From assembly GCF_042660675.1 (NCBI RefSeq), contig NZ_JBHSUL010000003.1:35100-99099 (forward strand): a DNA stretch of 64,000 nt. Reading direction: 5' to 3'. The DNA comes from Marinilactibacillus sp042660675 (lineage in GTDB: Bacteria > Bacillota > Bacilli > Lactobacillales > Carnobacteriaceae_A). The notes beneath the pieces were generated by a model that was not told the DNA's origin, did not search any database, and worked only from the letters and a program-made list of their open reading frames with translations. A program made the translations under genes and the position numbers. Shown piece after piece: positions 8,561 to 18,277 of this stretch; position 1 is the first letter of the stretch, and the number at the start of each line of letters is the position of its first letter.

Positions 8561-9862
8561 CTATTTAATAATATCGTAGACTAGTGTTAGTGGTTCTGCT
8601 GTTTCACTGATTTCCATACTCTGACGAATCGTTTGTTTTGTTTCTTCTGCGATTGGTTTGTTTGAGTAGAGTGTTGCTAGAGATTCTCCAGCTTTCACAG
8701 TGTCGCCTACTTTTTTATTTAAGTAGAGCCCTGCTGCTAAGTCAATCTTACTTTCTTTTGTTTCTCTTCCGGCACCGAGTCTCATAGCTGCTAAACCAAC
8801 TTGGTCAGCAACAATTTTAGAAATCACACCATCTTTCTCAGCCGTTACTTCTGTCGTAAATTCAGCTGAAGGTAAAACTTCATCTGTATGTTCAACAACT
8901 GAATCATCTCCACCTTGAGATTTCACAAAGACTTTAAAGGCTTCTAGTGCTTTCCCGTTATGCAGGTTTTCTTCTAGTAGTGTTCTTGCTTCTTCTAACG
9001 AGCTACCTACGCCACCTAAGAAGGCCATTTGACTTCCTAAGACGAGGCAAAGTTCCGTTAAATCTTCCGGTCCATTTCCTTTTAGGGTTTCGATTGCTTC
9101 TTTTACTTCAAGTCCATTTCCGATCGCATTTCCAAGCGGCTGGCTCATATCTGAAATAACTGCCATCGTGTTTCTACCAACTGAATTGCCGATTTCCACC
9201 ATAGCTTCCGCTAATTCTCTAGCTTGATCCACACTCTTCATGAATGCGCCGGCACCCGTTTTTACATCTAGTACAATTGCGTCTGCTCCAGAAGCAATTT
9301 TCTTGCTCATGATTGAACTCGCAATCAATGGAATGGATTCAACTGTACTTGTTACATCACGCAAAGCATACAATTTCTTGTCTGCCGGCGTCAGGTTTCC
9401 TGACTGACCAACGACAGCAACTTTGTTTTCATTAACCAGTTCCACAAATTGTTCTTTTGAAATTTCAACGTGAAATCCTGGGATTGCTTCAAGTTTGTCG
9501 ATCGTTCCACCCGTATGACCTAATCCTCGTCCACTCATTTTCGCTACAGGTACACCAACACTTGCGACTAGTGGTGCAAGTATTAAGGTTGTTGTATCCC
9601 CTACACCACCTGTTGAATGCTTGTCAACTTTGACACCTGCAATTGCAGAAAGGTCAATTTGATCTCCAGATTCAACCATCGCCATTGTTAGAGCACTACG
9701 TTCATCTTTTGTCATCCCTTTAAAGTAAATCGCCATATTCATTGCACTCATTTGATAGTCAGGAATCGTTCCATTTGTATATCCTTCAATCATCCATTTA
9801 ATTTCTTGCTCAGTCAATTCTTGATCATGTTGCTTTTTTTCAATTAAATCGATCATTCTCAT
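8561..9862 (-). CDS. pdp: Pyrimidine-nucleoside phosphorylase
   Basis: Splits uridine, deoxyuridine and thymidine with phosphate to the base and (deoxy)ribose-1-phosphate, for nucleoside salvage. The 433 residues match the family length. Marks are MVDLIEKK-like start, the signature SGRGLGHTGGTIDKLEAIPGF, the phosphate loop DKHSTGGVGDTTTLILAP, SSIMSKKIASGADAIVLDVKTGAGAFMK, and a C-terminal biotinyl-like domain with GAGRETKESKIDLAAG. The frame extends five codons upstream to a TTG, but that TTG is part of the GGAGGAA ribosome site, so ATG at 9862 is the start. It stands alone between two terminators. Confidence 0.95.
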   Translation of the reverse strand: MRMIDLIEKKQHDQELTEQEIKWMIEGYTNGTIPDYQMSAMNMAIYFKGMTKDERSALTMAMVESGDQIDLSAIAGVKVDKHSTGGVGDTTTLILAPLVASVGVPVAKMSGRGLGHTGGTIDKLEAIPGFHVEISKEQFVELVNENKVAVVGQSGNLTPADKKLYALRDVTSTVESIPLIASSIMSKKIASGADAIVLDVKTGAGAFMKSVDQARELAEAMVEIGNSVGRNTMAVISDMSQPLGNAIGNGLEVKEAIETLKGNGPEDLTELCLVLGSQMAFLGGVGSSLEEARTLLEENLHNGKALEAFKVFVKSQGGDDSVVEHTDEVLPSAEFTTEVTAEKDGVISKIVADQVGLAAMRLGAGRETKESKIDLAAGLYLNKKVGDTVKAGESLATLYSNKPIAEETKQTIRQSMEISETAEPLTLVYDIIK

Positions 9863-9917
9863 TTTATATTCCTCCAAAAAACAAATTTCATAATGATTGC
9901 TTCTATTCCTTCATCTT

Positions 9918-9946
9918 ATCATATTTCACGAATCAAGTTTGAACAA
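9918..9946 (-). promoter_or_regulatory. Predicted promoter of pdp
   Basis: On the minus strand TTGTTC and TATGAT are separated by 17 bases, about 50 bases before the pdp start. The rest of the 9863-10199 gap holds the opp terminator and nothing else recognisable. Confidence 0.5.
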
Positions 9947-10096
9947 AATTGTAATCTCTTTCAATTTTAATAAAAGTTGACTTTTAATTCTATAATAGAA
10001 GCTGAATTTCCTAAGAGATACGATTATCACATTATTAAATTGGTTCACATATCCGAAATCCAAACGCGAGTACTCATCAATTTTAGTGTCTCAAAC

Positions 10097-10141
10097 AAAA
10101 AAGCCCAGAGAGAATTGTAAATGAATACAATTCTTTCTGGA
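10097..10141 (-). terminator. Terminator of the oppBCDF operon
   Basis: On the minus strand CCAGAAAGAATTGTA pairs with ACAATTCTCTCTGG and is followed by GCTTTTTTG. It lies about 60 bases after oppF. Confidence 0.75.
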
Positions 10142-10199
10142 TTTAATGATATTTGAGCATGACCTAAGACTACTATCTTAGATTCTTTATGATCAAGTA

Positions 10200-11153
10200 T
10201 TAGTTGTTTTGGTTATCGTAAGCAGCACGTTTTTGTTTCAGGCGAGGGACATCTGACTCTCGGCAATATACATAGTGTCCTGGAACGATTTCACGAAGTT
10301 CTTCTTCTTCGTCATTTGCGATTCTAGCTACATACGTTGTACGTTTACGAGCACGCTCGTATTCTGGATCCGGTAAAGGAACCGCAGAGAGCAAGCTTTC
10401 AGTATAAGCATGTAGTGGTTTGTTATAGACATCTTCTGCTGGCGCTAATTCAAGCAATTTACCTGAATTCATTACACCGATACGATCACTGATATATTTA
10501 ACCATTGATAAGTCGTGGGCAATGAATAAGAACGTTAAATCTTGAGATTTTTGTAGATCCATCAACAAGTTAACAACTTGCGCTTGGATTGAAACATCCA
10601 ATGCTGAAATGGGTTCATCTGCTACAATAAATTTAGGCTTAACGGCTAGCGCTCTAGCAATCCCGATACGCTGACGTTGTCCACCTGAGAATTCATGTGG
10701 ATAACGACTTGCGTGGTCAGGGTTTAGTCCTACTAATTCAAGCAATTCGATCACACGTGCATTACGTTCTTCTTTAGAGTTCGCAAGGCCGTGGATATCG
10801 ATTCCTTCAGCAATAATGTCTCGAACTTTCATTTTAGGATTCAATGAAGCATACGGATCCTGAAAGATCATTTGCATATCGCGTCTGAATTGTAATAAAT
10901 CTTTTTTCTTAGAGATTTTGTGTACTTGCGTTCCCTGGAAATCAATTTCTCCAGCAGTTGGTTCGTACAAGCGGATGATTGAACGTCCCGTCGTTGATTT
11001 TCCTGAACCAGATTCTCCTACTAGCCCAAAAGTTTCACCTCTGAAAATATCAAAGGTAATGTCATCTACTGCGCGTACTTCATTCCTTGAACCTTCGTTG
11101 AAGTATTGCTTCAGATTTTTGACTTCTAAAATCTTTTCTTTTGACTTTTCCAC
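10200..11153 (-). CDS. oppF: Oligopeptide ABC transporter ATP-binding protein OppF
   Basis: One of two ATPase subunits that power oligopeptide import. The 317-residue protein carries Walker A GESGSGKST, the signature SGGQRQRIGIARAL, Walker B FIVADEPISALD and the switch histidine in IAHDLSMV. The C-terminal extension PLPDPEYERARKR and the cysteine-containing GHYVYCRESD is of the oligo_HPY type found in Opp and Dpp subunits, although only one cysteine of the usual iron-sulphur set is seen. It is last in oppB-C-D-F; its start overlaps the oppD stop by one base. Confidence 0.95.
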   Translation of the reverse strand: MEKSKEKILEVKNLKQYFNEGSRNEVRAVDDITFDIFRGETFGLVGESGSGKSTTGRSIIRLYEPTAGEIDFQGTQVHKISKKKDLLQFRRDMQMIFQDPYASLNPKMKVRDIIAEGIDIHGLANSKEERNARVIELLELVGLNPDHASRYPHEFSGGQRQRIGIARALAVKPKFIVADEPISALDVSIQAQVVNLLMDLQKSQDLTFLFIAHDLSMVKYISDRIGVMNSGKLLELAPAEDVYNKPLHAYTESLLSAVPLPDPEYERARKRTTYVARIANDEEEELREIVPGHYVYCRESDVPRLKQKRAAYDNQNN

Positions 11154-12211
11154 TATTTCACGCCTCCATCATTGTGACGTTTGGCAAACTTCTCTTTGTA
11201 AAGCTGCTGACGGCCTTTGATTTCCTCAGGGGGGTCAATAGCCGGAGCGTCTTCGTGAAGTAGCCATGTTGCCGCGTAATGTGATTTTGAAACTTTAAAC
11301 ATTGGCGGCTCCAGTTCTGTATCGATTTTCATTGCGTATTCATTACGAGGTGCAAACGCATCTCCTATTGGTGGATCCAGTAAATCTGGAGGAGTACCTG
11401 GAATCGCATATAAAGAGTTCGCTGTATCCAAAGTTGGCATAGAAGCAAGTAATCCCCAAGTATATGGATGTTGTGGATTATAAAAGACTTCATCAACAGT
11501 CCCTACTTCTACGAATTTTCCAGCATACATTACAGCTACTCGATCCGCCACATTCGCTACGACACCTAAATCGTGTGTAATAAAGATGATTGATGTATCG
11601 ATTTTTTCTTGAAGTTCTTTCATTAACTCTAAAATCTGAGCTTGAATCGTTACGTCAAGGGCTGTAGTCGGCTCATCCGCAATCAAGATATCTGGATTAC
11701 AAGCTAGCGCGATCGCAATAACGATACGCTGTCTTTGACCACCAGAAAATTGGTGAGGATACTGCTTCATTCTTTTTTCTGGATCTGGTAAACCAACCAA
11801 TTCCAGCAATTGTAACGCTCTGTCATGTGCTTGACTTTTGTTCATCTTTTGATGAATTTTCAGTGGCTCTACGATTTGTTTTTCAATTGTCATTGTAGGG
11901 TTCAAAGACGTCATCGGATCTTGGAAGATCATTGCAATTCTTTTTCCTCGAATCGCCTGCATCTCTTTTTCCGATGCGTGAACGAGGTCTTTACCGTTAA
12001 ATACGATTTGTCCCTGTTCGATGTTGGCATTTTGAGATAATAGACGCATGATACTTCTGGAAGTAACGGATTTACCTGAGCCTGACTCCCCAACGATTGC
12101 TAGTGTTTCACCTTTTTTTAGGTCAAAACTGACACCACGAATGGCTTGTACTTTACCTGCGTAAGTGTCGAAAGTAATATTTAAATCTCTCACTTCTAAA
12201 ATGTTACTCAT
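11153..12211 (-). CDS. oppD: Oligopeptide ABC transporter ATP-binding protein OppD
   Basis: Second ATPase of the peptide importer, 352 residues. It shows Walker A GESGSGKSVTSRS, Q-loop IFQDPMTSLNPTMTI, signature FSGGQRQRIVIAIAL, Walker B ILIADEPTTALD and switch histidine ITHDLGVV, then the Opp/Dpp C-terminal extension with PHPYTWGLLASMP and PGTPPDLLDPPIGDAFAPR. OppD subunits often have four cysteines in this last part; here the region reads GDAFAPRNEYAM, without the usual cysteine. It starts 14 bases after oppC and overlaps oppF by one base. Confidence 0.95.
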   Translation of the reverse strand: MSNILEVRDLNITFDTYAGKVQAIRGVSFDLKKGETLAIVGESGSGKSVTSRSIMRLLSQNANIEQGQIVFNGKDLVHASEKEMQAIRGKRIAMIFQDPMTSLNPTMTIEKQIVEPLKIHQKMNKSQAHDRALQLLELVGLPDPEKRMKQYPHQFSGGQRQRIVIAIALACNPDILIADEPTTALDVTIQAQILELMKELQEKIDTSIIFITHDLGVVANVADRVAVMYAGKFVEVGTVDEVFYNPQHPYTWGLLASMPTLDTANSLYAIPGTPPDLLDPPIGDAFAPRNEYAMKIDTELEPPMFKVSKSHYAATWLLHEDAPAIDPPEEIKGRQQLYKEKFAKRHNDGGVK

Positions 12212-12225
12212 CTATAGTCACCTCG

Positions 12226-13278
12226 CTAATCTTTCATTTTTGGATCAAAAGCATCTCGTAGTCCGTCAGCCAATAAGTTAAACGAAATCATCAAGAGGCA
12301 TAAAACGCCTGCCGGGTACCACATAATATGCGGTAAGAACTGGAAGGTTTTATATCCATCATTAATCAATGTACCTAAAGAAGCTAACGGAGCCGGTATA
12401 CCGATACCGATAAAGCTTAAGAAGGCTTCAAAGAATATTGCAGATGGAATAGAAAACATCGTTTGAATAATGATGACTCCTGATAAGTTTGAAATTAAGT
12501 GTTTCATAGCAATTTTAATGGGAGATTCGCCTAATGTCTGAGCGGCCAAAATATATTCTTGGTTTTTCAGTTTCAGCGTTTGTGCCCGTACGATTCGTGC
12601 CATTGGAATCCATCCTGTTATCGCAAGCGCAATAATGATTGCTTGGATACCAGGTTCCAATACTAATAGTGTCAAAATAACGACCACTAAGTTTGGAACA
12701 CCAGATAAGATTTCTAAAATTCTTTGCATGACATTATCGACTCTGCCGCCTTTCCAGCCTGAAACCAGACCATAGACAACTCCGAAGGTCAAATCAAAGA
12801 AGGCTGCCGCAAAAGCGATAATCAGGGATACACGTGTCCCATATAATATACGTGAAAGCAAGTCACGTCCTAGACTGTCTGTTCCTAAAATATAGTAAGT
12901 TCCTTCTTCAGCTCCTACTTGCGCATATTTATCAAAACGTTCTCCGCCACCGGCTGTAGTTGTTCCGTTTAAGCCATTGATATCAATACCGGGAATCTTC
13001 GGCGGTAAACTCGTTTGTCCACTATATTGAGTGTATGGACTGTGTGGTGAGATCAGTGGTGCAGAAAAAGCTAATATCATAATGACTAGCAGTACGCCCA
13101 AACTAATAACTGCTGCTTTGTTTTTCTTTAATCTTCTCCAAGAATCTTGAAGAAAGCTCAACGATGGTGCGCTAATTTTTTCATTATCTTCAGTACTCGC
13201 TCCGCTGACCTTTTCAAACATATCAGGAGAAAATTTAGTTTTCTCATTTATCGTTGCGTTATTATCATGAGTTTCCAT
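12226..13278 (-). CDS. oppC: Oligopeptide ABC transporter permease OppC
   Basis: Inner-membrane permease with OppB, 350 residues. The N terminus is a polar tail (residues 1-50) followed by a first membrane helix (KKNKAAVISLGVLLVIMILAF), an extracytoplasmic part, and five more helices with the EAA loop ARIVRAQTLKLKNQEYILAAQTLGES split around residues 245-270. The frame is open 17 codons further upstream, but the ATG at 13278 follows AAGGAGG with good spacing and starts one base after the oppB stop, so that start is chosen. Confidence 0.94.
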   Translation of the reverse strand: METHDNNATINEKTKFSPDMFEKVSGASTEDNEKISAPSLSFLQDSWRRLKKNKAAVISLGVLLVIMILAFSAPLISPHSPYTQYSGQTSLPPKIPGIDINGLNGTTTAGGGERFDKYAQVGAEEGTYYILGTDSLGRDLLSRILYGTRVSLIIAFAAAFFDLTFGVVYGLVSGWKGGRVDNVMQRILEILSGVPNLVVVILTLLVLEPGIQAIIIALAITGWIPMARIVRAQTLKLKNQEYILAAQTLGESPIKIAMKHLISNLSGVIIIQTMFSIPSAIFFEAFLSFIGIGIPAPLASLGTLINDGYKTFQFLPHIMWYPAGVLCLLMISFNLLADGLRDAFDPKMKD

Positions 13279-13279
13279 A

Positions 13280-14224
13280 TTATTTTCCTCCTTCAGATGA
13301 TACACGAATTCGAGGATCGACGATGCCATACATAATATCTACTACTAAAATGATAAATACGAGCATAGCAGAGTAAAGAATCGTCACACCCATAATAGTC
13401 GGATAATCATTTGACAAGATTGATTTAACGAACTGTTCACCAATACCAGGGATTGCATAAATGTTCTCTACAACCATTGAACCAGTCATTAACGCAACTG
13501 CCATGGGTCCTAAAATGGTCAACAATGGAATCAAGGCATTTCTAACCCCATGTTTGAAGGCTACTACCCAACGGCTAAGACCTTTTGCTCTGGCAAGTTC
13601 AATGTAATCACTGCTGAGTACGTCAACCATTTCTGTACGGATAAAACGAGCAGAATCTGCCAACGGTCCAATCGCTAAAGCCAGTGTTGGTAAGACAGAG
13701 GATTCAAATCCACCGTTCCAAAGTGCAATCGGGAACCAACCTAATTTAACAGCAAATATCAGTTGTAATAATACAGCGAATACGAAGTTTGGAATAGATC
13801 TACCAAGAATGGCTACAAAGGTTGCCGATGTATCGATCCAAGTATTTTGTTTCATAGCTGAAATTACTCCAAGAATAATTCCGAAGAATGTTCCTAATAC
13901 AACTGCTTGAAATCCTAATTGAAGAGAAGGACCAATTCGAGTGGATAAAAGTTTTGTAACTGGCGTATTATCGTATTGAAAAGATGTTCCTAAATCTCCC
14001 TTAACGAGTCCGCCCATGTAAATGGCATATTGAACAACGTCCGGTTCGTTTAATCCATATTGTTCATTCATAATCTCAATTTGCTGATCGGACAATTTTT
14101 CTTGATTTGTATAGGGTGTTCCGGGCAGCAACTTGCTTAGAAAGAACGTAATCGATGCAATTAGAAATAAAGTTACAAACATGTAAAATACACGTTTTCC
14201 TAAATATTTCAAATAATGATTCAT
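13280..14224 (-). CDS. oppB: Oligopeptide ABC transporter permease OppB
   Basis: First gene of the opp operon and partner permease to OppC, 314 residues with about six membrane helices. The N terminus YLGKRVFYMFVTLFLIASITFFL and PGTPYTNQEKLSDQQI are typical of OppB/DppB. The EAA loop is seen in RTEMVDVLSSDYIELARAKGLSRWVV, followed by GVRNALIPLLTILGP. The binding protein gene oppA lies 760 bases upstream, separated by an unrelated plus-strand gene, so permease and binding protein are transcribed separately. Confidence 0.95.
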   Translation of the reverse strand: MNHYLKYLGKRVFYMFVTLFLIASITFFLSKLLPGTPYTNQEKLSDQQIEIMNEQYGLNEPDVVQYAIYMGGLVKGDLGTSFQYDNTPVTKLLSTRIGPSLQLGFQAVVLGTFFGIILGVISAMKQNTWIDTSATFVAILGRSIPNFVFAVLLQLIFAVKLGWFPIALWNGGFESSVLPTLALAIGPLADSARFIRTEMVDVLSSDYIELARAKGLSRWVVAFKHGVRNALIPLLTILGPMAVALMTGSMVVENIYAIPGIGEQFVKSILSNDYPTIMGVTILYSAMLVFIILVVDIMYGIVDPRIRVSSEGGK

Positions 14225-14438
14225 CGATTTTACACCTCCAGTATTATTATTTTTTATTCATATTAAAAAAAGCACAATATATAGAATATTCTCTCTAGGC
14301 ACTGATTGCAAATCTTTTTGCTATTATGTGACTATTAAACGGTTCCTATTAGAAAAATATAAGGAGTTATTTCATTCTACTATCATTTCCGTTTAATTTT
14401 CCTAATTTCTCTATTTACACGGATTCTCTTATTGAGGT

Positions 14439-14467
14439 TTTACAACATATAAGGTACAGTATAAAAT
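14439..14467 (+). promoter_or_regulatory. Predicted promoter of the DUF3899 gene
   Basis: TTTACA and TAAAAT are separated by 17 bases, ending 30 bases before the ATG. The rest of the gap from 14225 holds nothing recognisable. Confidence 0.5.
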
Positions 14468-14497
14468 AGACTTTTCAAAACTTTAGGAGAATCTACT

Positions 14498-14872
14498 ATG
14501 CGCATAAAACTAAATTTAGTCAGCTTTGCTAGTGCCATCATTTTGTTGATTTTCATTCTTGAATGGATCCTTTATGGAGAAATCAGTTTCCTTCAGACAA
14601 CTAACCTGTTTTTTTACCCTGCAGGACTTTTTCTCATCCTTGGAGTTTTTGGTTTAGTGATCCGTTCCGGATCTTTTGACTTTTTCCATTATAGCGTTAA
14701 TAAAGCTACTCGCCTTTTTCGTAAATCTAGTTCAATAGAGGACGAAGAGCGACCAATCTCTCATTTATCCAATCAATTTGGTAAAGGGTACACCGTTTTA
14801 CTCAAAATCGGTCTGATTTTAATGAGTATTTCTCTACTATCTTTAATGGGATTTTATTTGTTTGAAAGATAA
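14498..14872 (+). CDS. DUF3899 family membrane protein
   Basis: A 124-residue protein with three likely membrane helices: about residues 5-25, 38-58 and 100-121. The middle FYPAGLFLILGVFGLVIRSGSFDFFHYSVNK matches the DUF3899 pattern (loss of helix followed by SGxFDxxxYxxxK). The last loop is polar and basic. AGGAGA precedes the ATG. The gene sits alone, divergent from oppB and convergent with oppA; its function is unknown. Members are common in Lactobacillales and bacilli. Confidence 0.75.
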   Translation: MRIKLNLVSFASAIILLIFILEWILYGEISFLQTTNLFFYPAGLFLILGVFGLVIRSGSFDFFHYSVNKATRLFRKSSSIEDEERPISHLSNQFGKGYTVLLKIGLILMSISLLSLMGFYLFER

Positions 14873-14921
14873 AATTTGTATAAAAATGATGGTGCTTTTT
14901 ATGCATAATTATATTATAGGG

Positions 14922-14956
14922 CTTAAAAAAAGAGTGGATATCCACTCTTTTTTTGT
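14922..14956. terminator. Bidirectional terminator between the DUF3899 gene and oppA
   Basis: A perfect palindrome AAAGAGTGGATATCCACTCTTT lies between an A run and a T run, so it can end transcription from both sides. Confidence 0.85.
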
Positions 14957-14986
14957 AGCCTTTAATCTTTATTCATTTTCTAAAGA

Positions 14987-16657
14987 TTATTTACCTTCGA
15001 TGTAAGCCCATTTGTATGAGTATTCTGCACCTGTTAGGTGGTGAACTAGATCTTGAACGTAATCTTTTTCAAGAACTGCATACGCACGTTGGTAAATTGG
15101 TGCGATACCAGCAGAGTCTAATAAGATTTGCTCAGCTTCTAGCATAGCTTCCCAACGACCTTCTAAATCACTTGCATCGTTTTGTGCTCTTTCAATTAAA
15201 GCATCGTATTCAGGGTTGCTGAATCCAGATTTGTTGTTGCCGTTTTCTGTTTCAAACAATTCCAAGAAGTTGATTGGATCAGCATAATCTGCTCCCCATC
15301 CAGCTAGTTGAATATCGTAATCTTGTTTAGAGTTAGCATCCAGACGAACTTTGAATGGTACGTTTCTCAAGTTGATTGTTAAGTTTGGTAAGTTTGATTC
15401 TAATTGAGACTGCATGAATTCTAATGAACGTTTAGAGTTTTCAGTGTCATCTCCAAGCATTTCAAGTGTTAGTGAATCTACACCTAATTCGTCAAGTCCT
15501 GTTTCAAAGTACTCAACAGCTTGTTCTGCGTCGAAAGAAAGCAAGTCTCCATTTTCAGCACGGAAATCTTCGTTAGAAGCTGGTCCAACTGCTAATTCAG
15601 CAGGTACTAAACCATTTGCTGGAAGAGAACCATTTTGTAAAACTGTATCAGAGAAGCTTTGTTTATCGAATGCCATCGCAATAGCTTTACGAATGTTTTC
15701 ATTTGCTAATGGTGTTTCTTCTCCATTACGTTCTTGGTTGAACTTGAAGTAGAATACTGATGAAGTCGCTTGTGATAGTAAATCAGGAGCGCCTTGTTTT
15801 GTTTGAACATACTCTCCAGTAAGGATCATACGGTCTGCTTCACCGGCATTGTATAAGTTCAATGCTGTTGAAGTTTCTTTAACGGCATCTACATCAATAC
15901 GGTCAAGTTTTACAACGTCTGCATCCCAGTAATCTTCATTTTTCTCTAATGACCAGCTAAGTCCAGCGCCATCCCAATCTGTTAATTCAAATGGTCCGTT
16001 ATAAAGAATTGTGTCACTGTTTGTTGCGTAGTCATTTCCTTGTTCCGTTACATATTCTTCGTTAAGTGGGAAGAACATTGATAGTGTTAATAGATCTTTG
16101 AAGTAAGGAACTGGTTTTGCTAGTTCAACTACAAAAGTTGTTTCATCTTCAGCAGTCACACCAAGTTCTGAAGGATCCATTTCTCCAGTAAGGATTTCTG
16201 AAGCATTTGTCACAATACCGTCAATCATATAAGCATATTCTGCTGCTGTCTCAGGATTTGCTAGACGTTGCCAAGCATAGACAAAGTCATTTGCTGTAAC
16301 GGGTTCGCCATTTGACCATTGTGCATCTTCTCTGATTTTAAATGTATATGTCAAGCCATCTTCGCTTACAGTTGGCTCTTCTGCTGCCATACCTAATTGT
16401 AGATCGTTTTCAGGTCCTTGACGATAAAGGCCTTCGTTTACGTTGTTCAGTACGTTATTACTTACTGAGTCTGTAGAAGTAGTAGAATCCATTGAAGGGA
16501 TTTCAGCTGTTTCAATTAAGTGTAGAACTTGCTCATCGTTTGATCCTTCTGAACTTGATTCTTCGGCAGAGTCGTTTCCACCATTACCACAAGCTGCTAA
16601 TAGTAAAGCACTTGTTAATGTTAACCCTAGAGTACGTGCTAGTTTACTGTTCTTCAT
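14987..16657 (-). CDS. oppA: Oligopeptide-binding lipoprotein OppA
   Basis: Extracellular solute-binding protein (SBP family 5) that delivers peptides to OppBCDF. The 556-residue protein has a lipoprotein signal (KLARTLGLTLTSALLLAACGN; lipidated Cys at about 23), an acidic serine-rich linker, and SBP5 motifs: DGLTYTFKIREDAQWSNGEPVTA at about 97-120, DFVYAWQRL, and a late SGFSNPEYDALIERA. It stands as a single gene with its own terminator, so the binding protein can be made in excess over the permease. Confidence 0.95.
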   Translation of the reverse strand: MKNSKLARTLGLTLTSALLLAACGNGGNDSAEESSSEGSNDEQVLHLIETAEIPSMDSTTSTDSVSNNVLNNVNEGLYRQGPENDLQLGMAAEEPTVSEDGLTYTFKIREDAQWSNGEPVTANDFVYAWQRLANPETAAEYAYMIDGIVTNASEILTGEMDPSELGVTAEDETTFVVELAKPVPYFKDLLTLSMFFPLNEEYVTEQGNDYATNSDTILYNGPFELTDWDGAGLSWSLEKNEDYWDADVVKLDRIDVDAVKETSTALNLYNAGEADRMILTGEYVQTKQGAPDLLSQATSSVFYFKFNQERNGEETPLANENIRKAIAMAFDKQSFSDTVLQNGSLPANGLVPAELAVGPASNEDFRAENGDLLSFDAEQAVEYFETGLDELGVDSLTLEMLGDDTENSKRSLEFMQSQLESNLPNLTINLRNVPFKVRLDANSKQDYDIQLAGWGADYADPINFLELFETENGNNKSGFSNPEYDALIERAQNDASDLEGRWEAMLEAEQILLDSAGIAPIYQRAYAVLEKDYVQDLVHHLTGAEYSYKWAYIEGK

Positions 16658-16961
16658 CTGTTGTTTCCTCCCAAAATATATAACTAATTTTCATAATAAA
16701 TTATAATTCAGATCACTTGGAATACTTTATCAGCTTTCTATCATAATTACAACAGGTTATTTTAATTTTTAAATTTTTCTCTCACTATTTTGATATTTTT
16801 AAGAAATTGTTCATTTTTTGTTCGTTTAAATCGACTTCACTTTTTCATTCCTTTCAAACGCCCTACATTACATGTTATAATAAAATCGTCTGATAGACCG
16901 CTGTTTTGCTTATCTAATAGCGGTTCTGTCTGTAATGAGCAACTATATAGGGAGAGATTAG
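16658..16961. other. Divergent intergenic region between oppA and kbl
   Basis: This 304-base AT-rich gap must hold the promoters of oppA and kbl. A TATAAT lies at about 16879 on the plus strand with only a weak TTTCAA upstream. A hairpin with arms ACCGCT and AGCGGT lies at about 16899-16925 in the kbl leader, without a T run. No small gene is supported. Confidence 0.4.
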
Positions 16962-18152
16962 ATGACCAGTAAAACGCTGAACCATTTTTTGGAAAGTAAT
17001 CTAAACGAATTGAAAGAAATGGGATTATACAATGAAATCGATACGCTAGAAGGTCCAAATGGAGCAGAAATCACGGTCAGAGGAAAGCAACTGATCAATA
17101 TGTCTTCAAACAATTACCTTGGTTTTTCTAATGATGAACGATTGAAAGCAAAAGCGAACGCCGCTACTGATCAATATGGTGTAGGTGCGGGTGCTGTTCG
17201 TTCAATTAATGGGACACAAAGTATCCATGATGAACTCGAAGCCAAAATTGCTGACTTCAAGCAAACCGAAGCAGCCGTTGCTTTCCAGTCAGGATTTAAC
17301 TGTAACATGGGTGCGATTTCAGCCGTTATGAACAAAAAAGATGCGATTTTATCAGATGAATTAAACCACGCATCTATTATTGACGGTTGTCGTTTGTCTG
17401 GTGCTAAAGTTATTCGAGTCAAACATCAGGATATGGAAGACTTACGTGCTAAAGCAAAAGAAGCTACTGAAAGTGGACAATATGAAAAAGTTATGTACAT
17501 TACGGACGGTGTCTTCTCAATGGATGGAGACGTAGCCAACTTACCGGATATTGTCAAAATCGCTGAAGAATTTGATTTGATCACTTACGTAGATGACGCT
17601 CACGGTTCAGGTGTTATGGGCAAAGGTGCCGGAACAGTTAAGCATTTCGGACTACAAGACAAAATCGACTTCCAAATGGGCACACTTTCTAAAGCTGTTG
17701 GTGTTGTCGGTGGTTATGTAGCAGGAACTCAGAACTTGATTGACTGGCTAAAAGTACGCGCCCGTCCATTCTTATTTTCTACTTCACTAACACCTGGTGC
17801 TGCAGCTGCCTGTATTGAAGCAATCGATATCATGTCTGCTTCCACTGAAGAGCATGACCGCCTATGGGAAAATGGTCGTTACCTGAAAGCTGGACTAGAT
17901 GCATTAGGCTTCAACATCGGAAATTCTGAAACACCGATCACCCCTTGTATTATTGGTGATGAAAAACTGACTCAGACATTTTCAAAACGATTAACAGATG
18001 AAGGCGTTTATGCTAAATCTATCGTCTTCCCTACTGTTCCAAGAGGTACTGGACGTGTGAGAAACATGCCAAGCGCGGCACACACTAAAGAGCAGTTAGA
18101 TAAAGTCCTTTCGATTTATGAAAAAGTCGGAAACGAATTAAACGTTATATAA
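16962..18152 (+). CDS. kbl: Glycine C-acetyltransferase (2-amino-3-ketobutyrate CoA ligase)
   Basis: PLP enzyme that splits 2-amino-3-ketobutyrate with CoA into glycine and acetyl-CoA, the second step of threonine breakdown. The 396 residues match the alpha-oxoamine synthase family: MSSNNYLGFSND, GAGAVRSINGTQ, DELNHASIIDGCRLS, YVDDAHGSGVMG and the PLP lysine in MGTLSKAVGVVGGYVAG. GGGAGA precedes the ATG. The next gene encodes an epimerase-type threonine dehydrogenase, which makes the substrate, so this call is favoured over other oxoamine synthases such as BioF or serine palmitoyltransferase. Confidence 0.94.
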   Translation: MTSKTLNHFLESNLNELKEMGLYNEIDTLEGPNGAEITVRGKQLINMSSNNYLGFSNDERLKAKANAATDQYGVGAGAVRSINGTQSIHDELEAKIADFKQTEAAVAFQSGFNCNMGAISAVMNKKDAILSDELNHASIIDGCRLSGAKVIRVKHQDMEDLRAKAKEATESGQYEKVMYITDGVFSMDGDVANLPDIVKIAEEFDLITYVDDAHGSGVMGKGAGTVKHFGLQDKIDFQMGTLSKAVGVVGGYVAGTQNLIDWLKVRARPFLFSTSLTPGAAAACIEAIDIMSASTEEHDRLWENGRYLKAGLDALGFNIGNSETPITPCIIGDEKLTQTFSKRLTDEGVYAKSIVFPTVPRGTGRVRNMPSAAHTKEQLDKVLSIYEKVGNELNVI

Positions 18153-18161
18153 ATCTTTTAT

Positions 18162-18230
18162 AAAAAGCAGTTAACTAGACCGAGTTCCTATCAAGAGTAT
18201 TTGAGCGCATAACTCAGTCAGCTGCTTTTT
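18162..18230 (+). terminator. Hairpin between kbl and the threonine dehydrogenase gene
   Basis: Outer arms AAAAAGCAG and CTGCTTTTT and inner arms GAGTT/AACTC form an imperfect long hairpin ending in a T run. It may end or attenuate transcription between the two genes of one pathway. Confidence 0.65.
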
Positions 18231-18277
18231 CTTTTGGAGTAAACGATATGATTGAATCATTACTGGAGGAAAGAATC

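Noticed and set aside
16684..16698. Possible CodY box upstream of oppA
   Set aside because: AATTTTCATAATAAA matches only about 11 of 15 consensus bases in an AT-rich region, too weak to call.
16887..16935. Riboswitch in the kbl leader
   Set aside because: Only one six-base stem is seen; no known glycine or threonine-sensing element is recognisable.
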